This document shows, piece after piece, positions 43,472 through 56,171 of a stretch of DNA of 64,000 nt. The notes under the pieces are model-generated. The model worked only from the letters and a program-made list of their open reading frames with translations, was not told the origin of the DNA and did no database searches. Within the stretch, counting starts at the first letter, position 1, and each line of letters opens with the position of its first letter. A program made the translations under genes and the position numbers. The stretch is from Rhodovastum sp963804495 (lineage in GTDB: Bacteria; Pseudomonadota; Alphaproteobacteria; Acetobacterales; Acetobacteraceae), in assembly GCA_963804495.1 (NCBI GenBank), contig CAWDQN010000008.1:1-64000 (forward strand), given 5' to 3'.

Positions 43472-46400
43472 CTCAAGAGGTCCAGGAGCCATTGGCCCCT
43501 GGTGGGGTGCAGGGGCAAAGCCGTCGCGCCGAACGTACGCTCCGCGCGGGGCGGGGTCCGGGGCAACGCCCCGGCAAGCGCGCAGAGTGCCGGGACATCG
43601 ACTGCCAGTCGCCGCCGCCAGTTCGGCCGCTCCCGGTCGGTTCCGGGCAGATTAACGCCAATGGTTTCGCCCGCCAGATCGTCGGCCTGCACCAGCACCA
43701 GCCGGCAAGGCGTGCGCAGCAGCAGGGCATGCACGGCCGCCAGCAAGTCATCCGCTTCCAGCCCCTCGCCTTCCAGCAGCGCCAGCAACTCCGCGCGCTC
43801 GGCTTGCCGGGCCTGCCGTTCGGCCGCTTCGGCGGCGGAGTCCAGCAGTCCGAGCGCCGCCCGTTCCACGATATCGGCGCCCCGCCACCAGCCGGCGAGG
43901 GTGGCGATGTCGTGGGTGGCGGCACAGGCGACCGCGTTGACCGGGTAGCGCGCGGGCGGGCGTAGCCGGTCCCAGTCGCGGTTGAAGCGCAGCACCTGGT
44001 AAGACAGAACGTCGTGGTCCGCCAGCGCGGCGCGGATGCCGTCCGGCACGGTGCCCAGGTCCTCGCCCACCACCAGGCAGCGCGCGCGCACGCTCTCCAA
44101 TGCCAGTTGTCCGAGCAGGTCTCGCAGCGGATAGGCGAGATAGGTGCCGTCCTGCGCCCGTCCGCCATCGGGCACCAGGAACAGCCGGGCCAGGCCCATG
44201 ACGTGGTCGATGCGCAGTGCCCCGGCGTGGCGCGTGTTGGCTCGCAGCAGCCCGACGAAGGGCGCATAGCCGGCGGCGCGCAACCGGTGCGGGTCCGGCG
44301 GCGGCAGGCCCCAGACCTGTCCCAGGGGACCAAGCGGGTCGGGCGGAGCGCCGACGGAAACGCCTTGCATCAGCAGCGCCCCCGCCGCCCAGGCTTCCGC
44401 TCCGTCCGGCGCCGCACCCACGGCAAGGTCGCGATACAGGCCGATGTCCATGCCGGCGGAAGCCGCCGCTGCCGCGGCAAGCTGCCGGTCGGCAACCCAT
44501 TGCAGGAACAGGGCGAACTCCACCCGCGCGGGCGGCGCCGCCGCGGCGACGGCGGGGTTCGACGGATCGTGCAGCGCCACCGGCCAGCGGCGCCAGTCCG
44601 CGCCGTGCAATTCGGCGATCGCCTGGAAGCGGGCGAACCCGAGCAACGCGTCGCCCCCCTCGGCGACGAAGGTGAAAAAGTCCGGCCCTGGCTGGAACGA
44701 CGCGAAGGCCGTTTCCAGCACGACCCGCTTGGCTTCCCACACGCCGGGGTAGTCGACCAGCTTGCCGGACGCGAGGGAGGCAAACACCGGCGCTGCAACC
44801 GCGAGCGCGGCGCGCAGGGCAGGAGTGTCCACCGGCAGGGCCGCCACGTCGATGCAGAGCGGCTTGAGGAAGCGGCGGTCGGATGGGTGGTAGGGGCTGG
44901 CCCGGGTGCGGTCTTGCGGGAACAAAGCGTGCAGGGGGTTCAGCCCGATCGCCGCCGCCCCCACGGCGTGCGCTCCGCTGGACAACGCCGCCAGATCGGT
45001 CAAATCGCCGATCCCCTGATCGCCCAGGCCACGCCGTAGCGTGTAGAGCTGCGCCGCGATGCCCCAGGCGCGGCCACCGGCCCGCAGCGTGGCTGGCAGA
45101 TGGCAGCGCGGCGGCGCCACCGTCAGGTGGCAGATGGTGTCCGAGCCATCGATCCCCAGGCGGTAGCGGCCGGCCGGGAGCGGCGGGAGCGCGAGGCGCC
45201 GTGTCGGCAGAACGCGCCCATCGGGGGCGGCGAGCGGCTCGGCAACGCCCTGTCCGGCGGCGATGTCGAATTCGAGCCGGTTGCCGTCATCGCCCTCGAG
45301 CGTCAGGCGCAGGGCGCCGTCACGCAGGGAAGGGCCGAGGCGCAGGTCGCCGCCTTGCCCTGCGCGCACCACCAGGGCGGGCGGCAGCGGCGCAGCGGCT
45401 GCTTCGGACAGGCGCGCGAGACTGTCGGCGATCTCGGCGGCCGTGTCGCCCGGCAGGTGCATGGAACGCAGCAGCGACCGGCGCGTGTCGTCGCTGGTCT
45501 GATGATGTTTCCCTTCGAGATCCCACCATCCCTCGGCAATGCCGGTGGCGGAAGCGAGCCGGCCTAGCGCCTCGCCAGTGTCGGCGAGAACGCGCCGGGG
45601 GGCGGGCAGTTCGCGCCATAACACGACGCTGCGCGACGCCACCTGCTGCGTGTCTGGCGCGATGTGGAACGGCGCGGCGGGCGCACCGCTGTCGGTCAGC
45701 AACCACCAGGCGAAGCCAGTCCGGGGGACCGGCAGCGTCACCTGCACCGGCGAGGCCCCACCATGCACGGCGACGAGCACCCGGTCCGCCGCCTCACCTT
45801 CGCTGGCCGGCACATAGAGCGCGGCGATCAGGGTGCGGTTCTGCGCATCGTCCCAGCGTCCCGGCGACATCGCCTGTCCATCTGCGCCGAACCAGGCCAC
45901 GTCCGGCACCCCGGATTCATCCACCGCCGCCCCGGTGAGCGCCGCCGGCCCACGCAAGGCCGGGCAATCCCGGCGTGCCTGCACCAGACGGGTGGTGAAG
46001 GCGAGCAGGTCGCAGTCCAGCCCGTCCCAATCGAACCAGGACAGCGCGTTGTCCTGCGCATAGGCGTTGTTGTTTCCCTGCTGCGACCGTCCAGCCTCGT
46101 CGCCCATCGACAGCATCGGCGTGCCGCGTGCGAGCAGCAGGGTAGCCAGCAGCGCCCGCACGTCCCGCGCGCGGGAGGCGCGGACGGCGGGATCGTCGCT
46201 CGGTCCCTCGGTGCCATTGTTCCACGACAGATTGTTATCGGTGCCGTCGCGGTTGGCCTCGCCGTTCGCCGCGTTTCGCTTTTCTCCATAGGCAACCAGA
46301 TCGGCGAGGGTGAACCCGTCATGGGCGGTGATGAAATTGATGCTGCGCGACACCGGGCGTGGGGAGGGAAACACATCGGCGCTGCCGGCGAAGCTGGTTG

Positions 46401-47643
46401 CCAAGGCACCCAGCATGCCGGCATCGCCGCGCCAGAACCGGCGCACGGTGTCACGCGTGCGGTCGTTCCACTCCCCCCAGCCGGACGGAAACGCGCCAAG
46501 TTGATAGCCGCCGGGTCCGATGTCCCAGGGCTCGGCGATGATTGCCCGCTCGCGTAGCACAGGGTCTTGGGCCATGGCGGAAAGCAGCGGCGCGGCCGGA
46601 TCGAACCCCGCCGGGCGCCGGCCCAGCGTGGTGGCGAGGTCAAGCCGGAATCCGTCCACCCCGGCACGTTGCGCCCAGGTCCGCAGCGCGTCCATGGCCA
46701 GGCGCAACACCGGGGGGCGATCGAGAGCAAGGGTGTTGCCGCATCCGGTGTCGTTGATCAGGCGCTCAGGGCCATCCGGCAGCGCGCGGTAATAGCTGGC
46801 ATTATCCAGGCCGCGCAGCGACACGCTGGGTCCCAGAACGTCGCCCTCGCCGGTGTGGTTCAGCACCACGTCCAGCAGCACCGCGATCCCCGCGCCCTGC
46901 AGCGCCGCCACCGCCGCCCGCACTTCCGGCCAGCCGCCGGGCGCGAGCCGCGGGTCCGGCGCGCACAGCGCGACCGGGTTGTAGCCCCAGTAATTGGTCA
47001 GGCCGAGCGGCGGCAGGTGCCGCTCGTCGATCCAGGCGGCGCAGGGCATCAGCTCCACCGCCGTCACGCCGAGACGTTGCAGATAGGCGATCGCGGCGGG
47101 ATGGCCCAGCCCGGCGAAGGTGCCGCGCAGCGCCGGCGGAATGCCAGGATGGCGCATGGTGAAGCCGCGCACGTGCAATTCGTATATGATCTGCCGTTCC
47201 CACGCGAACAACGGCGGCGGCAAACCCGGTTCGGGTGGGGGCAGCACGATGGCTTTGGGTATCGCCGCCGCGCTGTCGGCCGGATCGGGGGCGCTGGCAT
47301 CCGGCGGGTCGAACATCGTCTTGTGCAACTGGAACGGCCGGTCGATCGCCGCGGCAAACGGATCGAGCAGAAGCTTCGCCGGATTGAACCGGTGACCCTT
47401 GGCCGGCCACCAGGGGCCGTAGGCGCGCAGCCCGTACCGCGCACCCACAGCCACACCGGCCAGGTGCCCGTGGAACACCGCCCCAGTGCGGCCGGGCAGG
47501 CGCAGCCGGGCCAGCTCTGTCTCGCCCTGGGCGTCGAACAGGCAGACCTCGATCGCCTCGGCATGACCGGACCAGACGGCCATATTCACGCCGCCCGCCA
47601 TCGGCAGCACGCCGAGCGGCTCAGGGCGGCCTGGCCCGGTCAC
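43468..47643 (-). CDS. GlgX-MalQ fusion: glycogen debranching enzyme and 4-alpha-glucanotransferase
   Basis: This 1391-residue protein joins two glycogen/maltodextrin enzymes that are usually separate. Residues 1 to about 690 are GlgX (CBM48 plus GH13): LPPLGLTNYWGYNPVAL, VLLDVVLNHTGEG, GVDGFRLDLATTLGR (nucleophile Asp), IIAEPWDIGPGGYQLG (acid/base Glu) and FITAHDGFTLADLV. Residues about 695 to the end are MalQ (GH77): NPLHALFPQDRTRASPY, LRIDHVMGLARLFLVPD, CLVVGEDLGTVPDGIRAAL and AATHDIATLAGWW. GlgX cuts 1,6-branches and MalQ rebuilds linear chains. The GTG start overlaps the glgA stop (GTGA); an open frame extends further upstream but lies inside glgA. The last 35 codons are made of a palindromic repeat. 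Confidence 0.92.
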   Translation of the reverse strand: MTGPGRPEPLGVLPMAGGVNMAVWSGHAEAIEVCLFDAQGETELARLRLPGRTGAVFHGHLAGVAVGARYGLRAYGPWWPAKGHRFNPAKLLLDPFAAAIDRPFQLHKTMFDPPDASAPDPADSAAAIPKAIVLPPPEPGLPPPLFAWERQIIYELHVRGFTMRHPGIPPALRGTFAGLGHPAAIAYLQRLGVTAVELMPCAAWIDERHLPPLGLTNYWGYNPVALCAPDPRLAPGGWPEVRAAVAALQGAGIAVLLDVVLNHTGEGDVLGPSVSLRGLDNASYYRALPDGPERLINDTGCGNTLALDRPPVLRLAMDALRTWAQRAGVDGFRLDLATTLGRRPAGFDPAAPLLSAMAQDPVLRERAIIAEPWDIGPGGYQLGAFPSGWGEWNDRTRDTVRRFWRGDAGMLGALATSFAGSADVFPSPRPVSRSINFITAHDGFTLADLVAYGEKRNAANGEANRDGTDNNLSWNNGTEGPSDDPAVRASRARDVRALLATLLLARGTPMLSMGDEAGRSQQGNNNAYAQDNALSWFDWDGLDCDLLAFTTRLVQARRDCPALRGPAALTGAAVDESGVPDVAWFGADGQAMSPGRWDDAQNRTLIAALYVPASEGEAADRVLVAVHGGASPVQVTLPVPRTGFAWWLLTDSGAPAAPFHIAPDTQQVASRSVVLWRELPAPRRVLADTGEALGRLASATGIAEGWWDLEGKHHQTSDDTRRSLLRSMHLPGDTAAEIADSLARLSEAAAAPLPPALVVRAGQGGDLRLGPSLRDGALRLTLEGDDGNRLEFDIAAGQGVAEPLAAPDGRVLPTRRLALPPLPAGRYRLGIDGSDTICHLTVAPPRCHLPATLRAGGRAWGIAAQLYTLRRGLGDQGIGDLTDLAALSSGAHAVGAAAIGLNPLHALFPQDRTRASPYHPSDRRFLKPLCIDVAALPVDTPALRAALAVAAPVFASLASGKLVDYPGVWEAKRVVLETAFASFQPGPDFFTFVAEGGDALLGFARFQAIAELHGADWRRWPVALHDPSNPAVAAAAPPARVEFALFLQWVADRQLAAAAAASAGMDIGLYRDLAVGAAPDGAEAWAAGALLMQGVSVGAPPDPLGPLGQVWGLPPPDPHRLRAAGYAPFVGLLRANTRHAGALRIDHVMGLARLFLVPDGGRAQDGTYLAYPLRDLLGQLALESVRARCLVVGEDLGTVPDGIRAALADHDVLSYQVLRFNRDWDRLRPPARYPVNAVACAATHDIATLAGWWRGADIVERAALGLLDSAAEAAERQARQAERAELLALLEGEGLEADDLLAAVHALLLRTPCRLVLVQADDLAGETIGVNLPGTDRERPNWRRRLAVDVPALCALAGALPRTPPRAERTFGATALPLHPTRGQWLLDLLS
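43475..43575. repeat. Dispersed GC palindromes within the 3' end of glgX-malQ
   Basis: GGTCCAGGAGCCATTGGCCC, CTGGTGGGGTGCAGGGGCAA and GGGGTCCGGGGCAACGCCCC belong to the same palindrome family as 14794, 36101 and 50395. Unlike those, this copy is coding: read on the minus strand it gives ALPRTPPRAER and ALPLHPTRGQWLLDLLS. Confidence 0.7.
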
Positions 47644-49091
47644 GCGGCGGGGCTCGCCAGCAGGTCCCGGAACAATGCGGCATAACGCCCGGCGGGCCGC
47701 TTCCAGGACACGTCGGTGCGCATGGCATTGCGTTGCAACCGGCGCCACAGCCCCTGGTCGCGCCACAGCGAGGCTGCACGCAGCATGGCGGATTCCAGCA
47801 TGTCCCGCGAAGGCGGGGCGAACACCACTCCGGTGCCGACCCCCGTCGCCGCCGCCATTTCGTTGGCATCCACCACCGTGTCGGCCAGTCCGCCGACCCG
47901 CGACACCACCGGCAGCGCGCCGTAGCGCAGGGCGCACAACTGGGTGAGGCCGCAGGGCTCGAAGCGCGAGGGCAGCAGCAGCGCGTCGATCCCGGCCTGC
48001 ATCAGATGCGCCAGCCCCTCGTTGTAGCCGATCAGGCAGCCGACCCGGCCGGGATAGGTGCGGGCGGCGGCGGCGAAGCCGGCCACCAGCCCCGGCTCAC
48101 CGGCACCGAGCACGGCCAGCTGCGCGCCGGTGGCGAGCAGCGCCGGCAGCGCCTCCAGCAGCAGGTCGAGCCCCTTCTGCCAGGTCAGCCGGCTGATCAC
48201 GCCGAACAGCAGGGTATCGGCCTGCACGTCTAATTCAAGGCGGGTCTGCAGCACCGCCTTGGCCACCACCCGCCCGGTCAGCCGGGCGGCGCTGTACTGC
48301 GCCGGCAGCAGCGCGTCGGCGGCCGGATCCCACACCGTGGTGTCGATGCCGTTGAGGATGCCCAGCAGCCGGTTACCGCGACTGCGCAACAGCCCGTCGA
48401 GACCCATGCCGCCCTCCGGCGTACGGATTTCAGCGGCGTAGCTGGGCGAGACGGTGGTGACCGCATCGGCCATCGCGATGCCGGCCTTCAAATAGCCGAC
48501 GCCACCGTAGTATTCGACCCCGTCGATGCCCCACGCCGATGGCGGCAGGCCCAGCGTGGCGAACACCGGCGCCGGGAAGCGTCCCTGGAACGCCAGGTTG
48601 TGGATGGTCATGACCGAGGGCGGCCCGCCCTCGACGCGCAGATAGGCTGGCAGCAGGCCGGTCTGCCATTCATGCGCGTGCACCAGGTCGGGGATGAAGC
48701 TGCCGGCGCGCCCGCGCGCCACCTCGGCGCCAGCCCGCGCCAGGGCGGCAAATCGCCAGGCATTGTCGGGCCAGTCCTGGCCGCTCGGATCCTGGTACGG
48801 GCCGCCCGGCCGCGAGTAAAGATGCGGCGCGTCCAGCACCATCAGGTCGAGCCCGGCCGCCCGCCCGCGCAATAGTCGCGCCGGTCCGCCATAAAGATCG
48901 GCGAAACCATGTGCCTCTGAGGTGTCCTCCAGCGCCGCCAGCACCGCCTGATAGCCCGGCACGAGGGTGCACACCTGCACGTCCTCGGCCGCCAGCGCCG
49001 CCGGGAGTGCTGCGGCCACGTCCGCGAGGCCACCGGTCTTGATCAGCGGGAATAGCTCGGAGACGACCGAAAGGACGGAGACAGGCCTCAC
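47640..49091 (-). CDS. glgA: Glycogen synthase (ADP-glucose)
   Basis: The 483-residue GT5 enzyme extends alpha-1,4-glucan chains from ADP-glucose. VSVLSVVSELFPLIKTGGLADV contains the ADP-glucose-binding KTGGL, and LVHAHEWQTGLLP, GILNGIDTTVWDP, VISRLTWQKGLDLL and LLPSRFEPCGLTQLCALRYG are the conserved blocks. The start is a GTG overlapping the glgC stop codon (GTGA), and its own stop overlaps the next start in the same way. Confidence 0.97.
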   Translation of the reverse strand: MRPVSVLSVVSELFPLIKTGGLADVAAALPAALAAEDVQVCTLVPGYQAVLAALEDTSEAHGFADLYGGPARLLRGRAAGLDLMVLDAPHLYSRPGGPYQDPSGQDWPDNAWRFAALARAGAEVARGRAGSFIPDLVHAHEWQTGLLPAYLRVEGGPPSVMTIHNLAFQGRFPAPVFATLGLPPSAWGIDGVEYYGGVGYLKAGIAMADAVTTVSPSYAAEIRTPEGGMGLDGLLRSRGNRLLGILNGIDTTVWDPAADALLPAQYSAARLTGRVVAKAVLQTRLELDVQADTLLFGVISRLTWQKGLDLLLEALPALLATGAQLAVLGAGEPGLVAGFAAAARTYPGRVGCLIGYNEGLAHLMQAGIDALLLPSRFEPCGLTQLCALRYGALPVVSRVGGLADTVVDANEMAAATGVGTGVVFAPPSRDMLESAMLRAASLWRDQGLWRRLQRNAMRTDVSWKRPAGRYAALFRDLLASPAA

Positions 49092-50368
49092 CCGCGCAGG
49101 CCGTCGATCATCGACTGGGTGATCAGGCAGACGCCCTTGTCGGTGCGCCGGAACCGCCGCGCGTCTTCCGCCGGGTCTTCGCCCACCACCAGCCCGGCCG
49201 GGATGCGCACGCCATGATCCACCACCACGTTGCGCAGCCGCACATGCCGGGCGATATCAACCTCCGGCAGGATCACCGAGTTTTCCACCAATGTGTGCGA
49301 ATGCACGTGCACGCCGGTGAACAGCAGCGTGCGGTTCAGGCTGGCTCCCGAGATGATGCAGCGGCCCGAGACCAGCGACGACACCGCGCAGCCGCGCCGC
49401 CCGTCCAGGTCGTGCACGAATTTCGCCGGCGGGGTGATCTCACCATAGGTCCAGATCGGCCAGTCGCGGTCGTACAGGTCGAGCGCCGGCACCACCGCGG
49501 TGAGGTCGATATTGGCCTCCCAATAGGCATCCACCGTGCCGACATCGCGCCAGTACGCCTCGGATTCCATGCCCGAGCGCACGCAGGAGCGGGAGAATGG
49601 GTGCGCGAAGGCGCGCCCGTGATGCACGACATAAGGAATGATATCCCTGCCGAAGTCGCGGCTCGACCCCTTGTCGCCGGCGTCGCGCCGGAGCTGTTCG
49701 ATGAGGAATTTCGTGCCGAAGACGTAAATGCCCATGCTGGCGAGCGACAGCGCGGGATTGCCGGGCATGGGCGGCGGATCGGCTGGCTTTTCGATGAAAT
49801 CGGTGATGCGGCCGGTGGCATCCGCGTGCATCACGCCGAAGCCGCTGGCCTGCGCCCGCGGCACCTCGATGCAGCCCACCGTCACGTCGGCTTTCTGCTC
49901 GACGTGCTGCTGCAGCATTTTTTCGTAGTCCATTTTATACACGTGGTCGCCGGCGAGAACGACAATGTATTCGGTGTTGTAGGGCTCGATGATGTCGAGG
50001 TTCTGCCAGACCGCATCCGCGGTGCCGGCATACCAGGCCTCGTCGTCCATGCGCTGGCTGGCCGGCAGAATGTCGAAGCTCTCGTTGCGCTCGGGACGGA
50101 AGAAGTTCCAGCCGCGCTGCATGTGGCGGATCAGGCTGTGCGCTTTGTACTGGGTGGCGACGCCGATGCGGCGAATGCCTGAGTTCAGGGCATTGGAGAG
50201 CGCAAAATCGATGATACGCGACTTGCCGCCGAAATACACCGCCGGCTTGGCACGCTTGTCGGTGAGTTCCTGCAGCCGGCTGCCGCGGCCGCCCGCCAGC
50301 ACGTAGGCCATGGCTGAACGTGCCAGCGGGGCGCTTGATGAGAACCTTCGGCCGCCTTCGTTCATCAT
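49088..50368 (-). CDS. glgC: Glucose-1-phosphate adenylyltransferase
   Basis: The 426-residue enzyme makes ADP-glucose, the committed step of glycogen synthesis. YVLAGGRGSRLQELTDKRAKPAVYFGGKSRIIDF is the nucleotide-binding N-terminus; VLAGDHVYKMDYEKML and FIEKPADPPPMP follow; a left-handed beta-helix with VENSVILPEVDI lies at the C-terminus. Two adjacent ATGs (50368, 50365) follow GAGGCGGAAG. The frame continues 80 codons upstream through a palindromic repeat, which I regard as noncoding. Confidence 0.97.
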   Translation of the reverse strand: MMNEGGRRFSSSAPLARSAMAYVLAGGRGSRLQELTDKRAKPAVYFGGKSRIIDFALSNALNSGIRRIGVATQYKAHSLIRHMQRGWNFFRPERNESFDILPASQRMDDEAWYAGTADAVWQNLDIIEPYNTEYIVVLAGDHVYKMDYEKMLQQHVEQKADVTVGCIEVPRAQASGFGVMHADATGRITDFIEKPADPPPMPGNPALSLASMGIYVFGTKFLIEQLRRDAGDKGSSRDFGRDIIPYVVHHGRAFAHPFSRSCVRSGMESEAYWRDVGTVDAYWEANIDLTAVVPALDLYDRDWPIWTYGEITPPAKFVHDLDGRRGCAVSSLVSGRCIISGASLNRTLLFTGVHVHSHTLVENSVILPEVDIARHVRLRNVVVDHGVRIPAGLVVGEDPAEDARRFRRTDKGVCLITQSMIDGLRG

Positions 50369-50394
50369 CTTCCGCCTCTGGCTGACGGTGACAC

Positions 50395-50471
50395 TCGCCG
50401 GGGCGCAGCCCCGGACCTCGGCAGGGGCCTTGCCCCTGCACCCCACCAGGGGCCTAAGGCTCCTGGACCCC
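50395..50471. repeat. Dispersed GC palindromes between glgB and glgC
   Basis: GGGGCGCAGCCCCGG, AGGGGCCTTGCCCCTG and CACCCCACCAGGGGC followed by CTAAGGCTCCTGGACCCC are members of the same palindrome family. They fill the only sizeable gap (103 bp) in the glg operon and may attenuate transcription or stabilise mRNA. Confidence 0.7.
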
Positions 50472-52657
50472 TCATGCCGGCACCAGCCACAGCGCCGCAA
50501 GCGGCGGCAGAAGCAACGCGGCAGAAGCAGGCTGCCCATGCGCTCCCACCGCCTCCGCCGTGACCGCCCCCGCATTGCCCAGCCCCGACCCGCCATAGGC
50601 GGTCGCATCGGTGTTCAGCACCTCCACCCAGCGACCGGCCTGCGGCAGGCCGATGCGGTAGTCCGCGCGCGGCACCGGGGTGAAGTTAACGACGCACACC
50701 ACCGGGCCGGCATCCGGCGCCAACCGCAGCCAGGCGAACACCGACTGGCTGGCATCGTCCACCACCAGCCAGCGGAACCCTTCCGGCTCGCAGTCGCGCG
50801 CGTGCAGCGCGGGCAGGCGCCGGTACAGCCGATTGAGGTCGCCGACGAGCCCTTGCACGCCACGGTGGAAACCATACTCAAGCAAGTACCAGTCCAGCTC
50901 GCCGTTGAAATCCCACTCCCGCGACTGGCCGAATTCCTGCCCCATGAACAGCAGTTTCTTGCCCGGATAGCCCCACATCAGTCCGTAATAGGCACGCAAA
51001 TTGGCGAAGCGCTGCCATTCGTCGCCCGGCATCCGGCCGAGAACGGAATGCTTTCCGTGCACCACCTCGTCATGCGACAGCGGCAGCACGAAATTCTCGG
51101 CATGCGCATAGAGCAGGCCGAAGGTGATGCGGTCGTGATGCCACGGGCGGTGCACCGGCTCGTGCGCCATGTAGTCGAGCGTGTCGTGCATCCAGCCCAT
51201 GTTCCACTTCAGCCCGAAACCGAGGCCGCCGGCGCCGGGCGGCAGCGTCACCCCGGCCCAGGAGGTGGATTCCTCGGCCACCGTGAAGGCACCCGGATGC
51301 TCGGTATACACGGCCTCGTTCATCCGCTGCAGGAACCCCACCGCGTCGCGATTGTCGTTCGATCCATCCGGATTGGGCAGCCACTCGCCGGGTTGGCGCG
51401 AATAGTCGAGGTACAGCATGGAGGCGACCGCGTCCACGCGCAGCGCATCGACATGGAATCGGTCGAGCCAGTAAAGGGCGCTGCCGATCAGATACGCGCT
51501 GACCTCACGCCGTCCGTAGTCGTAAATGGCGGTGCCCCATTCCCGGTGCATGCCGCGCCGCGGGTCGGCGCACTCGTACAGCGCCGTGCCGTCGAAGCGT
51601 CCGAGCCCGTGCGCGTCGGTTGGGAAATGCGCCGGCACCCAATCCAGAATCACCCCCAGCCCGGCCGCGTGCGCCCGGTCCATGAAGCGGGCGAAGCCGG
51701 CGGGCGGGCCGAAGCGGGCGGTGGGCGCGAACAGGCCGACCGGCTGGTAGCCCCAGGAGGCGTCCAGGGGATGCTCGGTGATGGGCAGCAGTTCCAAATG
51801 GGTGAAACCGAGCCCGACGGCATAGGACACCAGCGTGTCGGCAAGCTGGTCCCAGTCCAGGAACCCGCCATCCGGGCGGCGCCGCCACGACCCGAGATGC
51901 ACCTCGTAGGCGGCGATCGGCGCCCGCCGCGGGTCCAGGCCTGCGCGGCTCTGCAGCCAGCCGGCATCGGTCCAGGTGAACCCGTCGGTGCGCGCCACCA
52001 CCGAGGCCGTGGCCGGGCGCATCTCGGCACCAAAACCGTACGGGTCGGCCTTGAGCGGCAGTTCATGGCCGTCGCATCCGCGGATACGGTATTTGTAGGC
52101 CACGCCCTCGCCGATGCCGGGGAGGAAAATCTCCCACAGCCCGCTGTCGATACGCTTGCGCATCGGGTGGCGGCGCGCGTCCCAGAAATTGAAGTCGCCG
52201 ACCACCGAAACCGCCTGCGCGTTCGGCGCCCAGACGGCGAAATGCACCCCATCCACCCCCTGGTGGTGCACCAGATGCGCGCCAAGGCGCTGGTACAGCC
52301 GGCGGTGCGTGCCCTCCACCAGCAGATGGTCGTCGAGCGCGCCGAGCACCGGGGCGAAGGCGTAGGGGTCGATTTCCTCCCAGGTGGCATGCGCGTTGGC
52401 AGCGCGCAGCACATAGCCCGGGGCGGGCGGATCGCCGGGCAGCCTGGCCTCGAAGAACCCGGCCGGGTCGCGCCGGGACAGCGGCAGCGCCCCGTCCGGT
52501 GTCAGCAACTCGGCCCGCTCCGCGCCCGGCAGCAGGGCCCGCAGGATGCTGCGCGTACCCAACCGGTGCGGCCCGAGCACCGCATACGGGTCGCCGTGCC
52601 GCGCCTGCAACAGCGCGGCCACATCCGCCGCCGCCGCGCGCCAGGATTTCAACCCGC

Positions 52658-52661
<4 letters not shown>
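50472..52661 (-). CDS. glgB: 1,4-alpha-glucan branching enzyme
   Basis: The 729-residue GH13 enzyme makes 1,6-branches. HGDPYAVLGPHRLG and GVHFAVWAPNAQAVSVVGDFNFWD form the CBM48 part; AYEVHLGSWRR, VILDWVPAHFPTD, VDALRVDAVASMLYLDYSR (nucleophile Asp), TVAEESTSWAGVT (acid/base Glu) and VLPLSHDEVVHGK complete the catalytic site. I chose the TTG at 52661 because it overlaps the glgP stop as TTGA, as with the other genes of the operon; no ATG is close to the conserved N-terminus. The longer open frame lies inside glgP. Confidence 0.95.
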
Positions 52662-55154
<2,493 letters not shown>

Positions 55155-55347
55155 GCGGCGCGGTCCGATCCAAAGCTCAGGGAGCTGCTACAGAAGGTCA
55201 GGGAGGGTTGGAAAAAAGCCGGTGCCTGGAACGGACAGCAGATGGTTTCCTCTGCCCCTTGTTGCGGCGCGCCGCCGCCCGCGTCAACGACGGGCGCAGG
55301 GCATGGGCAGATTTGCCATGCCGGAGCCTGCAAGGCGGCCCTGCCCG

Positions 55348-56005
55348 TCATGCCGGGGCCTCGTATTTCGCCAGCAGCCATGCCGCCGGCTCCAGCGCGG
55401 CGAGGTCGTACCATGTGCTCACCAGGGGATGTGCCCGCACCGCATCGCAGTAGGCACGCGCCGCCGGCGAAATGTCGGGGCGGTAGGTGAGGAACCGGCA
55501 CACCACCGGTGCATACATCACATCGGCATTGCCGAAATCGGCGCCGAACAGGAACGGCCCGCCCGATTCCGCCAGGGCGTCCTGCCAGATCGAACTCGAT
55601 ACGGCCGATGTCGGCCAGCGCTCCGGGCGTGCGTCCGGTGCCCTCGCCGGCGCGGAACAGGTTCATCGGCATGGCCTGACGCAGGTCGCGGAACCCGGCA
55701 TGCATCTCGGCGGCGATGCTGCGCGCCCGTGCCCGGGCAGCCCGGTCGGTGGGCCAGAGCCCGGGGGCGAACTCGGCGCAGTATTCGGCGATGGCGATGC
55801 TCTCCCACAGGCGGGCGCCCCGATGCTCCAGGAAGGGAACCAGACCGGAGGGACTGACCGCCAAAACCGCGGGTGTGGCGCCGCTGCCCTCAAGCGGGAT
55901 CACCACCTCCTCAACGTCCAGCCCGGCCAGCCGCACCGGCAGCCAGCCGCGCAGCGACCACGACGAATACCGGCGCGTGCCGATCACCAGCCGACCCTCG
56001 GGCAT
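55348..56005 (-). pseudogene. Glutathione S-transferase family protein, one-base frameshift
   Basis: The protein starts MPEGRLVIGTRRYSSWSLRGWLPVRL, a thioredoxin-fold N-domain with SPSGLVPFLE (cis-Pro) and LWESIAIAEYCAE (glutathione-binding ES). Near 55593-55594 one extra base breaks the frame after ADIGRIE. The expected C-domain continues in the next frame: SIWQDALAESGGPFLFGADF, then DVMYAPVVCRFLTY, ending AKYEAPA. Corrected length is 218 residues. It lies upstream of glgP on the same strand with a 193-bp gap; no functional link to glycogen is evident. Confidence 0.82.
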
Positions 56006-56171
56006 GTTACCCCTCCCCGCTCGTCACGTGCCGCCATGGTGGCATGGCCCTGCCGCGCTGCGGAACCGGCAAAGCGCACCCTGGTCGCAAAACGCCGTGC
56101 CGGCGCGGCGCTCAACAGAAGAAGGATGCCACGCCGTTCCAACCCAACCTGACTTGGCTTAGGGGACGGGT

